Positions 1 to 13,470 of a stretch of 64,000 nucleotides of DNA are shown piece after piece (the first letter of the stretch is position 1; each line of letters opens with the position of its first letter). Source of the stretch: Caldilineaceae bacterium (lineage in GTDB: Bacteria; Chloroflexota; Anaerolineae; Caldilineales; Caldilineaceae); assembly GCA_019637685.1 (NCBI GenBank), contig JAHBVF010000033.1, positions 1-64,000 on the forward strand. Reading direction: 5' to 3'. The notes under the pieces were generated by a model that had not been told where the DNA came from, made no database searches, and was given only the letters and a program-made list of their open reading frames with translations. Position numbers and translations under genes: made by a program.

Positions 1-40
1 CCCATTTCCAGCAGAATGGGATGACGATATTGACGTGAGA

Positions 41-80
41 CAGTGCGTGGCCGGGGCCGTCAGGTTTCTGCCACGCACTG
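41..80 (+). terminator. Terminator-like hairpin at the window edge
   Basis: An 11-bp perfect inverted repeat (41-51 against 70-80) encloses an 18-nt loop and is followed by the pyrimidine-rich stretch CTTCTTT. It probably ends a plus-strand gene lying outside the window, but it also sits in the leader of the next gene and could act there instead. No Shine-Dalgarno is obvious between it and the ATG at 111. Confidence 0.4.
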
Positions 81-110
81 CTTCTTTGACGCTTCAAAAC
101 CACTTGCCCT

Positions 111-4277
<4,167 letters not shown>

Positions 4278-4383
4278 GAGGGAGATATTTGTTTCTCAGT
4301 GCCACCCACGGCTGCCCCTCTCTTTCCACAAAACTGTGCTATAGTTGGCTTTCAATTCCTTCCTCGCCAGCGGAGTCTCTTTT

Positions 4384-5520
4384 ATGCGCATTGCCCTCTT
4401 TAGTGATGTCTACAAACCCGTCGTCAATGGCGTCGTCAATCACGTGGCCCTGCTCAAGCGCTATTTTGAACAGTGGGGAGAGCAGGTCTGGCTCTTTGTT
4501 CCCGGCCAATCGAATGTAACGGAGAATGAAGCCAATGTGGTGCGGCTGCCGGGTATTCCCATCGCGGATACGGGCTACCACCTGAGCGTGACACTGGACC
4601 AGCGCGCGCGCAATATCCTCAAGCAGGCGGATGTGATCCACGTCCATCATCCTTTTCTTAGCGGCAGCTTTGGCCTGAACGCGGCCCGTAAATATGAATT
4701 ACCCCTCGTTTTCACTAATCACACCCGCTACGATCTCTACGTCCAGCAATATCTGCCTCTCATCCCCGAAGCTCTCTCCGACACCGCGCTGCAAGCCTTT
4801 TTCCGTGTTTTCAGTCAGCGCTGTAGCGCCTTCATTGCGCCCAGCCAGGGCATTGCCGATGTGATGCGTGATGAGTGGGGTGTACAGGGGCAGGTGGCGG
4901 TGATTCCCAACGGGGTGGAACTGGATGACTTTTACAACGCCGCACCCACGAAAACCCGCCAGGACTTGGGCATCCCCGGCGACCGGGTGGTGGGGGTCTT
5001 TGTGGGGCGGATGAGCGGAGAAAAGGATGTGGACCGTTTGCTGGGCATCTTTGCCGTGCTGGCCCAGGAAGAACCCCGGCTCCATCTGCTGCTGGTGGGG
5101 GGCGGGCCGGAACTGGAGGACTACCGCGCCCTGGCCCAGGATTTGGATATGGCAGATTGTGTTACTCTGACCGGCCCGGTTCCCTATGCGCAGATACCGG
5201 GCTATCTGAGACTGGCTGACTTTTTCATCTCCGCCAGCGTCTCCGAAGTCCATCCTCTCACATTCATCGAAGCCGCGGCTACCGGCCTGCCCGCGGTGGG
5301 TATCGATTCTCCTGGCGTGGCCGATATGATTGTGGATGACGAGACCGGTTTTGTGGCCGGCGACAGCGATCTCAGCTTTGGTCTGCGCGTGCTGCGCCTG
5401 GCCCAGGACGGGGACCTGCGCGCCCGTATGGGCAAAGCCGCGAAAAAACACAGCCACAACTACGCGGCCCACACCAATGCCCGGGAAGTCCTCAACCTCT
5501 ACCAGTCGTTGAGCAAATGA
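4384..5520 (+). CDS. Glycosyltransferase family 4 (GT-B fold)
   Basis: 378 residues beginning MRIALFSDVYKPVVNGV, the classic N-terminal GT4 strand and glycine loop. A further in-frame ATG at 4345 would add 13 residues with no family match, so the start at 4384 is chosen. The acceptor half contains FTNHTRYDLY. The C-terminal nucleotide-sugar domain shows VFVGRMSGEKDVDRLL, LLLVGGGPE and the EX7E region around SEVHPLTFIEAAATGLPAV. The closest functional types are diacylglycerol alpha-glucosyltransferases and PimB/MgtA-like mannosyltransferases, so it may glycosylate a lipid or envelope glycan; the exact substrate cannot be read from the sequence. It stands alone between the fusion lipoprotein and the ABC cluster. 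Confidence 0.85.
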   Translation: MRIALFSDVYKPVVNGVVNHVALLKRYFEQWGEQVWLFVPGQSNVTENEANVVRLPGIPIADTGYHLSVTLDQRARNILKQADVIHVHHPFLSGSFGLNAARKYELPLVFTNHTRYDLYVQQYLPLIPEALSDTALQAFFRVFSQRCSAFIAPSQGIADVMRDEWGVQGQVAVIPNGVELDDFYNAAPTKTRQDLGIPGDRVVGVFVGRMSGEKDVDRLLGIFAVLAQEEPRLHLLLVGGGPELEDYRALAQDLDMADCVTLTGPVPYAQIPGYLRLADFFISASVSEVHPLTFIEAAATGLPAVGIDSPGVADMIVDDETGFVAGDSDLSFGLRVLRLAQDGDLRARMGKAAKKHSHNYAAHTNAREVLNLYQSLSK

Positions 5521-5631
5521 GTTTGTGCGCTGGTGTCCAAAAGAATGGATGGTGATTGTCGATACCAACCCGTCCTACACCCTGTACCCTACTCCAGCGT
5601 CAAGACCCAATCTTGGTGCTACATTTGGGAT

Positions 5632-5660
5632 TTGACATTTCATTTTGGTTCGGGTACGAT
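5632..5660 (+). promoter_or_regulatory. Candidate sigma-70 promoter for the ABC importer
   Basis: TTGACA at 5632-5637 and TACGAT at 5655-5660 are separated by 17 nt, which gives a perfect -35 and a 4/6 -10. It lies in the 263-nt spacer ahead of the binding-protein gene, about 125 nt before its start. A second TTGACA near 5738 lacks a good -10. No experimental support. Confidence 0.45.
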
Positions 5661-5783
5661 CGAATTTACCTTTTTGTCCCCCCCCTCTACGTTCAATTAC
5701 TACCCACTATTGTAAGAATTACCGCTTTACTGGAAATTGACAACTGATCGCGGTTACCACCCAATCTACTACAGGAGGAATGT

Positions 5784-7784
5784 ATGGCTATATCCAGATT
5801 TAAGCTGGGGTCCTGGATTGCCCTGCTTGTCATGGCAATGCTTGTGCTGGCGGCGTGTGGTTCTCGGCCGGAACTGCCCAGTGCCGCGCCATCTGAACAG
5901 CCAGCCACCGCAGCACCCGCCGAAGCCGCACCCACAACGGCCGCACCCGCCGCGCAACCGGCTGAGGCAGCACCTGCTCCGGCAGCGGATGCAGGGAAGG
6001 AAGCACCCATGCTGGCCGAGATGGTCGCAGCCGGAACCCTACCCCCATTGGCGGATCGACTGCCCAAGGAACCGCTGGTCGTGGAACCCTACGAATCTAT
6101 CGGCACCTATGGCGGCACCTGGCGACGCGCTTTTACTGGTGTCAAGGACTTCCACGCCTGGGGACGTATCAACTACGATCCGGTGCTGCGCTGGGCACCC
6201 AATTTCGCCGACCCGGTGCAGCCGGGGTTGGCCAAAGCCTGGGAATGGTCGGATGATGGCACTGTCCTCACCCTCCATTTCCGCGAAGGGCTGAAGTGGT
6301 CCGACGGCGAGCCTTGGACGGTGGATGACATCATCTTCTGGTGGGAAGCCATCGAGACCGATACGGAAATCACGCCTTCTCCCCACATCGAGTGGACAGT
6401 GGGCGGCGTGCCGATGACCCTGGAAAAGGTGGATGACTACACCATCAAGTTTATCTTCCCCGGTCCCAGCGGTATTGTGGAAACGATGGGTCTGGCCTTT
6501 CATGGCAGTCAATGGCCGTTGGCGTTCGAGCGCTTTGGCGTCTTCGCTCCCAAGCATTACCTGGAGCAGTTCCATCCCAAGTACAACAAGGACGCCAACT
6601 ACGCCCTCTTTGAAGAGAAGGTCTTCGACTACAACGTGGACCGGCCTGTGATCTGGGCCTGGAAGCCGGTGGTGTGGGAGGCAGGCGGCAATGAACTGAT
6701 CCTTGAACGCAACCCCTACTACTGGAAGGTGGACCCGGACGGTAAACAATTGCCCTATATTGATCGTGTCCATATGGCGTTGGTTGAGGACGCCCAGGCT
6801 GAAATTGTTCTGGCTGCTGCGGGTCAACTTGACATGCAGTCCCGGGGCCTCAACTTGGCAAGTCTGCCTGTCCTGAAGGAAAACGAGCAGGCCGGTGATT
6901 ATACGGTCAGCCTCTGGGCTTCAGATGGCGCATCCAATGTGGCCTTGCAGCCAAACCAGAGCTACGACGATCCGGTCTACCGGGAGTTGTTCCAAAATCG
7001 GGAGTTCCGCTACGCGCTTTCCCACGCCATTGATCGCAACCTGATCAACGACATCGTCTACTTCGGTCAGGGCACGCCGACAACCGAGTCGGTCGGTCCT
7101 TCCACTTCCTGGTATGTGCCCGAATTGGCCATGTTCGAGGGCGAGTACGATGTGGCAGCGTCCCAAGCGTTGTTGGACGGTATCGGTCTGGTGAAGGGCG
7201 ACGACGGTTTCTACAACTTTGCCGATGGCTCGGACCTGACGTTGGTTGTCGAAGGCGAGTCAGGCGGCAACGATGCAGCCCTCGAACTGATTGTGGAGCA
7301 GTGGAAAGCTGCGGGTCTCAACACCACACTCAAGCTGTCCAACCGGGACCTCTACTGGCCGCGCGCGATTGGCAATCAGGTGATGATCAACGTGTGGGGC
7401 ACGGGCAGTATCTTCCCGCTGATGAACCCGGATAATCTACTGGCTTTCAATGAGAAGTCCTTCTGGGGACCCCAGTTTGGTATCTATTACCAGACCAACG
7501 GTATCTCTGGCGAGGAACCGCCTGCGGTCATGAAGAAGGGGCAGGAACTCATGAACGAGATTATGGTCACCGTGGATCCTGTCAAACAGACCGAACTGGG
7601 CAAGGAATTGGTCAGGGACGCCACCGAGAACATGTGGGTCATCAACGTGGTGGGCAAGATGCCGATACCGGTCCTGGTCAAGAACAACTTCAAGAATGTT
7701 TGGGTCGGCCCAGACTACGCTGCGTCCTGGATTGCTATGACGCCAGGCAACCAGAACCCGGCCACCTACTACTTCGCGAAGTAA
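5784..7784 (+). CDS. ABC importer substrate-binding lipoprotein (SBP family 5)
   Basis: 666 residues. The start is fixed by a strong AGGAGG at 5773-5778. The signal peptide ends in lipobox LVLAAC, followed by an Ala/Pro-rich tether (about 25-75). The body is a DppA/OppA-type binding protein: WEWSDDGTVLTLHFREGLKWSDGEPW is represented by its conserved core LHFREGLKWSDGEPWT, and EFRYALSHAIDRN is the usual C-lobe helix. The opening GTYGGTWRRAFTG is seen in SBP_5 members that bind oligosaccharides as well as peptides, so substrate class is open. It heads an ABC operon with two permeases and two ATPases, and two hairpins follow its stop, which would favour excess binding protein over transporter. 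Confidence 0.9.
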   Translation: MAISRFKLGSWIALLVMAMLVLAACGSRPELPSAAPSEQPATAAPAEAAPTTAAPAAQPAEAAPAPAADAGKEAPMLAEMVAAGTLPPLADRLPKEPLVVEPYESIGTYGGTWRRAFTGVKDFHAWGRINYDPVLRWAPNFADPVQPGLAKAWEWSDDGTVLTLHFREGLKWSDGEPWTVDDIIFWWEAIETDTEITPSPHIEWTVGGVPMTLEKVDDYTIKFIFPGPSGIVETMGLAFHGSQWPLAFERFGVFAPKHYLEQFHPKYNKDANYALFEEKVFDYNVDRPVIWAWKPVVWEAGGNELILERNPYYWKVDPDGKQLPYIDRVHMALVEDAQAEIVLAAAGQLDMQSRGLNLASLPVLKENEQAGDYTVSLWASDGASNVALQPNQSYDDPVYRELFQNREFRYALSHAIDRNLINDIVYFGQGTPTTESVGPSTSWYVPELAMFEGEYDVAASQALLDGIGLVKGDDGFYNFADGSDLTLVVEGESGGNDAALELIVEQWKAAGLNTTLKLSNRDLYWPRAIGNQVMINVWGTGSIFPLMNPDNLLAFNEKSFWGPQFGIYYQTNGISGEEPPAVMKKGQELMNEIMVTVDPVKQTELGKELVRDATENMWVINVVGKMPIPVLVKNNFKNVWVGPDYAASWIAMTPGNQNPATYYFAK

Positions 7785-7797
7785 GCAAATAAGATCG

Positions 7798-7829
7798 GAA
7801 GTTCGGCTTTTTCCGAAAAGTCGAACTTC
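7798..7829 (+). terminator. Intercistronic hairpin 1 behind the binding-protein gene
   Basis: A 14-bp stem (7798-7811 with 7816-7829, one G-U pair) has a TCCG loop, starting 13 nt after the stop codon. There is no long T-run immediately after it, so it may stabilise the 3' end of the upstream message or attenuate transcription rather than fully terminate it. Confidence 0.6.
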
Positions 7830-7840
7830 TCGTGGACTTA

Positions 7841-7876
7841 GAGGCGCAGGTCAATGCGCATCCTGGCCTGCGCCTC
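7841..7876 (+). terminator. Intercistronic hairpin 2 with pyrimidine tail
   Basis: A 10-bp perfect GC-rich inverted repeat (7841-7850 with 7867-7876) is followed by TTCTTCCC. Together with the preceding hairpin it forms a double barrier between the binding-protein and permease genes. Partial termination here is the likely way to set a high binding-protein to permease ratio. Confidence 0.55.
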
Positions 7877-7927
7877 TTCTTCCCTCCAACGGCGATTACC
7901 CGGTGCTGCCCGAAAGGAACTGAGGAC

Positions 7928-8911
7928 GTGATAGCTTTCATCCTGCGGCGGCTGTTATCTATGATTCCGCTACTATTTCTCGTTTCTGTCATCACATTTG
8001 TTATTATCCAACTGCCGCCGGGCGACTTCTTCGATACGATGCAGGCCGAAATTGCCTCCAATGGCGGCTCCCAGGACGCGCAGATGTTTCAGGTATTACG
8101 GATGCGCTATGGACTGGACCAGCCGCTCTACATCCAATATTTGCGCTGGATTCAGGGCTGGCCTGAAGGCGATTTCGGCTGGTCCATGGCCTGGAATTCG
8201 CCGGTCCTACCGCTGGTGATGAACCGGCTGGTCTATACGTTGATTCTGGGCAGCTTTGCCCTGTTGATCACCGTCACCTACGCCATCCCCGTGGGCGTCT
8301 ATTCGGCTACCCACCAATATTCGCTGGGTGATAATGCCACCTCGCTGATCGGTTTTCTCGGCCTCTCTCTCCCCGGTTTTTTGATGGCCCTCTTTTGGAT
8401 GTTTTTGGGGGCGCTGGTGCTGCGTATTGACGTGGGGGGGGTGATGTCCTCCGAGTTTTCCACTGCGCCGATGAGCCAGGCCAAACTGTGGGATATGTGG
8501 AATCACTTCTGGCCGCCCGCCCTGATCCTGGCCCTGGCCAGCACAGCCCAGATGCAGCGTATTATGCGCAGCAGTATGCTGGACGTGATGGGCCAACAAT
8601 TCATCACCACAGCCCGGGCCAAAGGGCTGGGTGAGCGCACAGTCACCAACCGCTATGGCGTGCGCGTGGCCATCAATCCAATGATCAGCGTCCTGGCCCT
8701 GGAAATCCCCAAGCTCATCTCCGAATCGGCCCTGGTCGGCATTGTCATGTCCTTGCCCACCCTTGGCCCGCTCTTTCTGCGCTCCCTCCAAACCCAGGAT
8801 ATGTATCTGGCCGGGACAATGCTGCTCTTTATGAGCCTGCTGTTGATGATCTCCAATTTATTCGCCGACATCGCTCTGGCATGGGCAGATCCCAGGATTG
8901 TCTACGAATGA
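7928..8911 (+). CDS. ABC importer permease, OppB/DppB type
   Basis: 327 residues from a GTG start (AAAGGA about 9 nt upstream). An upstream in-frame ATG at 7832 would place the two hairpin arms inside the coding region and add residues with no membrane character, so GTG is preferred. The protein begins with the OppB hallmark helix FILRRLLSMIPLLFLVSVITF. It has about six transmembrane segments and carries the coupling-helix region QRIMRSSMLDVMGQQFITTARAKGL (core shown here: ARAKGL), which docks on the ATPases. Its stop overlaps the next start by four bases. Confidence 0.92.
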   Translation: MIAFILRRLLSMIPLLFLVSVITFVIIQLPPGDFFDTMQAEIASNGGSQDAQMFQVLRMRYGLDQPLYIQYLRWIQGWPEGDFGWSMAWNSPVLPLVMNRLVYTLILGSFALLITVTYAIPVGVYSATHQYSLGDNATSLIGFLGLSLPGFLMALFWMFLGALVLRIDVGGVMSSEFSTAPMSQAKLWDMWNHFWPPALILALASTAQMQRIMRSSMLDVMGQQFITTARAKGLGERTVTNRYGVRVAINPMISVLALEIPKLISESALVGIVMSLPTLGPLFLRSLQTQDMYLAGTMLLFMSLLLMISNLFADIALAWADPRIVYE

Positions 8912-10104
8912 ACTATACGCAAGAATCCGAAAAATTATTTGAACTCTACCGGGAACTCGATGCTGTCCTGGCCAGTGAGCGCTATGGCGAGGTCGAGACG
9001 GATGAGGCTAGAACCGCGCGGGAGGAAGACGAGAACCGTTATTCCCTCTCCCAATGGCAGTTGATGTGGCGCAAATTTGTGCGCAACCGAACTGCTGTCG
9101 TGGGGGGTGCTGTAATTGCACTCCTCTATCTGGTAGCTATCTTCGGCGATTTTGTCGCGCCCTACACCCTGACCACTCGCTTCTCTGACCGCATCTATCT
9201 GGCTCCCCAGGCGATCCATTTCTTTGACGAGGGCCGCTTTGCGCCCTTTGTCTACGACGCCAAGACCTCGCTCGATATCGAAACCCTCGAACGGGTTACT
9301 GTCACCAATTACGATGCCAAACGGCCCATTAAGTTCCTGGCAAAGGGTTTGCCCTACAAGCTATGGGGCCTGTTCGAGACCGATGTACACCTTTTCGGGG
9401 TGGAAGATGGCGTCGTTAATCTGCTGGGAACCGAGCAGCAGGGGCGGGACCTCTTTTCGCGCATTGTCAAGGGCAGCCAGGTTTCGCTGACAATTGGGCT
9501 GGTGGGTGTAATGCTGAGTCTCTTTTTGGGCACGGTACTGGGCGTCACCTCTGGCTTCTTTGGCGGCTGGGTCGATGAGTTGATTCAGCGTACTATCGAG
9601 TTGGTGCGCTCCTTCCCCTCCATTCCCCTGTGGATGGCCCTTTCCGCCGCGATTCCGCCCACCTGGCCACCCCTGCGCGTCTACTTCGGAGTGACAATTA
9701 TCCTGTCGCTGATCGGCTGGACCTGGCTGGCTCGCCAGTTGCGTGGACAGGTACTTTCCCTGCGCAGCCAGGATTTTGTGCTGGCGGCCCAGTTGATGGG
9801 CGCAGGTAATGGTCGCATCATTTTTCGCCATCTGGTGCCGGCCTCTATCGGCCATATTATTGTGGTGGCAACCCTTTCCATGCCGGGCATGATTCTGGCC
9901 GAGACCGCGCTCAGCTTTTTGGGGCTGGGTTTGCAGCCGCCCATCACCAGTTGGGGCGTATTGCTCAAGGAAGTCCAAAATCTTCAATCGATCGCTCTCT
10001 ACCCCTGGGTCTTCTTGCCGGTGATTTTTATTGTTGCCACTGTGCTCTCCTTCAACTTTATGGGCGATGGCCTGCGCGACGCGGCTGATCCTTACACCCG
10101 CTAA
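8908..10104 (+). CDS. ABC importer permease, OppC/DppC type
   Basis: 398 residues. The start ATG at 8908 overlaps the upstream TGA (ATGA), a translational-coupling arrangement. It has the OppC layout: cytosolic N-terminal tail, first transmembrane helix at about residues 62-85, a long extracytoplasmic insert (about 90-175) with GTEQQGRDLFSRI, then five more helices. The EAA coupling motif region reads LAAQLMGAGNGRIIFRHL. It partners the OppB-type permease to form the membrane channel. Confidence 0.92.
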   Translation: MNYTQESEKLFELYRELDAVLASERYGEVETDEARTAREEDENRYSLSQWQLMWRKFVRNRTAVVGGAVIALLYLVAIFGDFVAPYTLTTRFSDRIYLAPQAIHFFDEGRFAPFVYDAKTSLDIETLERVTVTNYDAKRPIKFLAKGLPYKLWGLFETDVHLFGVEDGVVNLLGTEQQGRDLFSRIVKGSQVSLTIGLVGVMLSLFLGTVLGVTSGFFGGWVDELIQRTIELVRSFPSIPLWMALSAAIPPTWPPLRVYFGVTIILSLIGWTWLARQLRGQVLSLRSQDFVLAAQLMGAGNGRIIFRHLVPASIGHIIVVATLSMPGMILAETALSFLGLGLQPPITSWGVLLKEVQNLQSIALYPWVFLPVIFIVATVLSFNFMGDGLRDAADPYTR

Positions 10105-10130
10105 CCGACTTAAAATAGCTGCTGAGGAAC

Positions 10131-10165
10131 GCTGATAAACACTGATAAACACTGATAAACACTGA
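10131..10165 (+). repeat. Tandem decamer repeat in the permease-ATPase spacer
   Basis: About three and a half copies of a 10-nt unit (CTGATAAACA) occur in the 146-nt spacer between the permease and ATPase genes. They are followed by the stuttered phrases TTTGTGGTTTCTGCG and ACTCTGCGTTCC. This belongs to the same style of phrase-like intergenic DNA seen elsewhere in the window. Confidence 0.75.
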
Positions 10166-10250
10166 CGGGTACAGATAACAACCTGCGTACTTTGTGGTTT
10201 CTGCGAACTCTGCGTTCCCGTTCTTACATCTACCCTGACACGGATATTCA

Positions 10251-11267
10251 ATGACAGAGAACCAGTCACCTTTGCTTCGTATCAACAATCTGAAAACCTA
10301 TTTTGACACGATGGATGGAACAGTCCGGGCGGTGGACGGAGTTTCCTTTGCCATCCAGTCGGGCAAAACTTTGGGACTGGTCGGCGAATCTGGCTGCGGC
10401 AAGAGCGTGACAGCTGCCTCGGTCATGCGTATTTTGCCCAAACGAATCAGCCGTATTGCCGAGGGTGAGATGCTTTTTCGCCGGGAGGACGGCAGCAGCG
10501 TCGATCTGGCTAAGGTCAGCCCGGACAGCCACCAAATCCGCAGCATCCGCGGCAACGAGATTTCGATGATCTTCCAGGAGCCGTTGACATCACTTTCACC
10601 TGTACATACAGTGGGCGCGCAGATCGCCGAGACCGTCAAACTGCACCAGCACGTGGGGAATGTCGAGGCCAAAGAACGCTCGATCCATCTGCTCAGCCAG
10701 GTGGAAATTCCCAATCCCGAACAGCGCTTCAACGAATACCCTCACCAATTTTCGGGTGGGATGCGCCAGCGTGCGATGATCGCAATGGCCCTTTCGTGCA
10801 ACCCCCGGCTGCTCATCGCCGACGAGCCAACCACCGCCCTGGACGTGACGATTCAGGCCCAGATTCTGAATCTGATGCAGACTTTGCAGGACGAGTTGGG
10901 GATGTCGATTTTGGTGATTACCCACGATCTGGGCGTGATCGCGGAGATGGCCGACGACGTGGCCGTAATGTATATGGGGAAAATCGTGGAGAGTGGCGAT
11001 GTGCGCACGATTTTTAACCGGCCCCTGCATCCCTACACCGTCGGCCTGATGCGCTCGATTCCCCATCTGGGAAGCCGCAGCAAAGAGCGGCTTACGCCCA
11101 TTCCCGGCAGTGTGCCCGACCCCTTTTCCATTCCGGTTGGCTGCGCCTTCCAGCCCCGTTGCCCGGCTCCCAAGCGTGCGTCCTGCAACCAAGAAGTGCC
11201 GCTGATCGAAGTGGAACCGGGCCATTTTGTGCGCTGCACTCTCTACGAAGCCGCTCCCACCCACTGA
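10251..11267 (+). CDS. ABC importer ATPase, OppD/DppD type
   Basis: 338 residues. Walker A GESGCGKS (about residue 43), signature FSGGMRQR, Walker B LLIADEPTTALDVT and the switch His in ITHDLGV are all intact. The C-terminus carries the oligopeptide/dipeptide ATPase extension (PLHPYTVGLMRSIP, CAFQPRCP) with a cluster of cysteines that in relatives can hold an Fe-S centre. It energises import through the two permeases upstream. The second ATPase follows after 13 nt. Confidence 0.94.
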   Translation: MTENQSPLLRINNLKTYFDTMDGTVRAVDGVSFAIQSGKTLGLVGESGCGKSVTAASVMRILPKRISRIAEGEMLFRREDGSSVDLAKVSPDSHQIRSIRGNEISMIFQEPLTSLSPVHTVGAQIAETVKLHQHVGNVEAKERSIHLLSQVEIPNPEQRFNEYPHQFSGGMRQRAMIAMALSCNPRLLIADEPTTALDVTIQAQILNLMQTLQDELGMSILVITHDLGVIAEMADDVAVMYMGKIVESGDVRTIFNRPLHPYTVGLMRSIPHLGSRSKERLTPIPGSVPDPFSIPVGCAFQPRCPAPKRASCNQEVPLIEVEPGHFVRCTLYEAAPTH

Positions 11268-11280
11268 TCCGGACTGCCCA

Positions 11281-12294
<1,014 letters not shown>

Positions 12295-12370
12295 CTGTGC
12301 CGCGATCTTCTGAATTCGACTCCTTCTCCGACTACAATTCCCAGCCAACTTACTGTCGCATCTGCTGCAC

Positions 12371-12871
12371 TCAATGAAATAAGAGCGTACCTCTTTGTAC
12401 GCGCTTGACTGTGGCGATGACATTGCCCAGACAGCAACTGCCCTGGGGATTGCGGATTTCGCAGGCGCATTGCCCCGCCCGAATGCCCGCGTTGATCTGT
12501 TCGACGACGGTGCTTGTGCCGGTCAGTCGTAACTCCCGCTGGATGCTGCCCGGCGTGTGGCGGAAGCAGTAGCAGACGAAGACGTCGGCCGCGTCCGGGT
12601 GCTTCTGATGCACCCGCTCCCGCAGGTCGTCTTCAGTGTAAACGTCGCCGCGCTCGCCGAAGTAGACAACTTCGCAGCTTTGCGTGGGGCAAAAGCGATA
12701 TGCGCGGGAGGTCAGACTATCCAGGCTCACAGCGAGCATCGCCTTGACTGTCTGGGTGTCAACATTCTTGCCCTTCGCTCCACAGACGGGGCAACTCTGC
12801 TTTGTGCCCCGGCCTTGAACAGGTGGAACGGCGCAGCAGTCGTCGGTAGTTTCGGCTGAAATGTCTTTCAC
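12371..12871 (-). CDS. CopZ-like [2Fe-2S]/zinc metallochaperone
   Basis: 166 residues from a GTG start that overlaps the MerR stop (GTGA). Cysteine arrangement: SCPVCGAKGK and FCPTQSCEVVYF give a CopZ-type zinc site in the N-terminal half. VCYCFRHT and GQCACEIRNPQGSCC give a BFD-like [2Fe-2S] site in the C-terminal half, as in Archaeoglobus CopZ, where these two sites sit ahead of a metal-binding domain. The classical C-terminal HMA domain is absent. The coupled MerR with a mercury-type cysteine triad suggests handling of a soft metal (Hg or Cu); the metal is inference. Confidence 0.8.
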   Translation of the reverse strand: MKDISAETTDDCCAVPPVQGRGTKQSCPVCGAKGKNVDTQTVKAMLAVSLDSLTSRAYRFCPTQSCEVVYFGERGDVYTEDDLRERVHQKHPDAADVFVCYCFRHTPGSIQRELRLTGTSTVVEQINAGIRAGQCACEIRNPQGSCCLGNVIATVKRVQRGTLLFH

Positions 12872-13296
12872 TTTCTTCCCTTCCTTGCCAACGCATAGCG
12901 TTCGAGTGTCTCCAACAGTGGACATTCGCCGCTAGGCCCGCCCTGCGCGCAGGCGGCGATCATTTCCTGCAGCGCGTTGCGCATTTCTTGCAGGGCGCTA
13001 ATTTTGGCTTCGATGTCGGCCACTTTGTGCTCGGCCCGGTGGCGCACATCCTCGCAAGATGTCTCTTTGTCCACGCGCAGCGCCAGCAGCCCCTGAATCT
13101 CCTCCAGGGTAAAGCCCAGCGCCTGGGCCTCTTTGATAAAGCGCAGGCGCGTGACCGATTCGGCGTCATACTGGCGATAGCCCGCTTGTGTGCGCGGCGG
13201 TTCGGGCAGTAGCCCCCGGCGTTCGTAGTAGCGGATGGTTTCGATATGCACATCGGCCTGCCGGGCAATACGTCCGATTGTCAGCGGTTTTGGCAT
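12868..13296 (-). CDS. MerR-family metal-responsive regulator with Hg-type cysteine triad
   Basis: 142 residues. The N-terminal winged helix reads LTIGRIARQADVHIETIRYY and ERRGLLP; a long dimerisation helix follows and then a metal-binding loop. Cysteines at 81, 116 and 125 have spacings of 35 and 9, identical to Cys82/Cys117/Cys126 of mercury-responsive MerR, and the flanking EH at the second turn and CPLL at the end also match. CueR and ZntR types have a different ligand set. It probably activates its own operon (regulator plus metallochaperone) through the operator just upstream. Confidence 0.85.
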   Translation of the reverse strand: MPKPLTIGRIARQADVHIETIRYYERRGLLPEPPRTQAGYRQYDAESVTRLRFIKEAQALGFTLEEIQGLLALRVDKETSCEDVRHRAEHKVADIEAKISALQEMRNALQEMIAACAQGGPSGECPLLETLERYALARKGRK

Positions 13297-13327
13297 AGAA
13301 TAGCTCCTGTGGGATTGCGATGGGATC

Positions 13328-13359
13328 AGTCTACACCCTGTAGTGTACTACAGAGTCAA
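13328..13359 (-). promoter_or_regulatory. MerR-type promoter with stretched spacer and dyad operator
   Basis: On the minus strand TTGACT (13359-13354) and TAGACT (13333-13328) are separated by 20 nt. Inside this lies a perfect dyad, CTGTAGT-AC-ACTACAG (13338-13353). An over-long 19-20 bp spacer with a central palindrome is the hallmark of MerR-activated promoters. It precedes the regulator gene by about 30 nt; the same spacer must also carry the divergent MFS promoter. Confidence 0.75.
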
Positions 13360-13470
13360 GAAGTAATTTTTTTATCGGTTTAGGGCTGCTTGTGGCACGG
13401 CTCCCCTGTGGTATACTTCTTCACTGTGATTTCTGTCGGATTGTCATCCCCACCCCCAAAGGCAGACAAA

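Noticed and set aside
10131..10165. Short direct repeats considered as a CRISPR array
   Set aside because: Ten-nt units without unique spacers and no cas genes; a simple tandem repeat.
12387..12404. GCGTAC-CTCTTT-GTACGC hairpin as terminator of the metallochaperone or ABC operon
   Set aside because: It lies inside the coding end of the metallochaperone and lacks a T-run.
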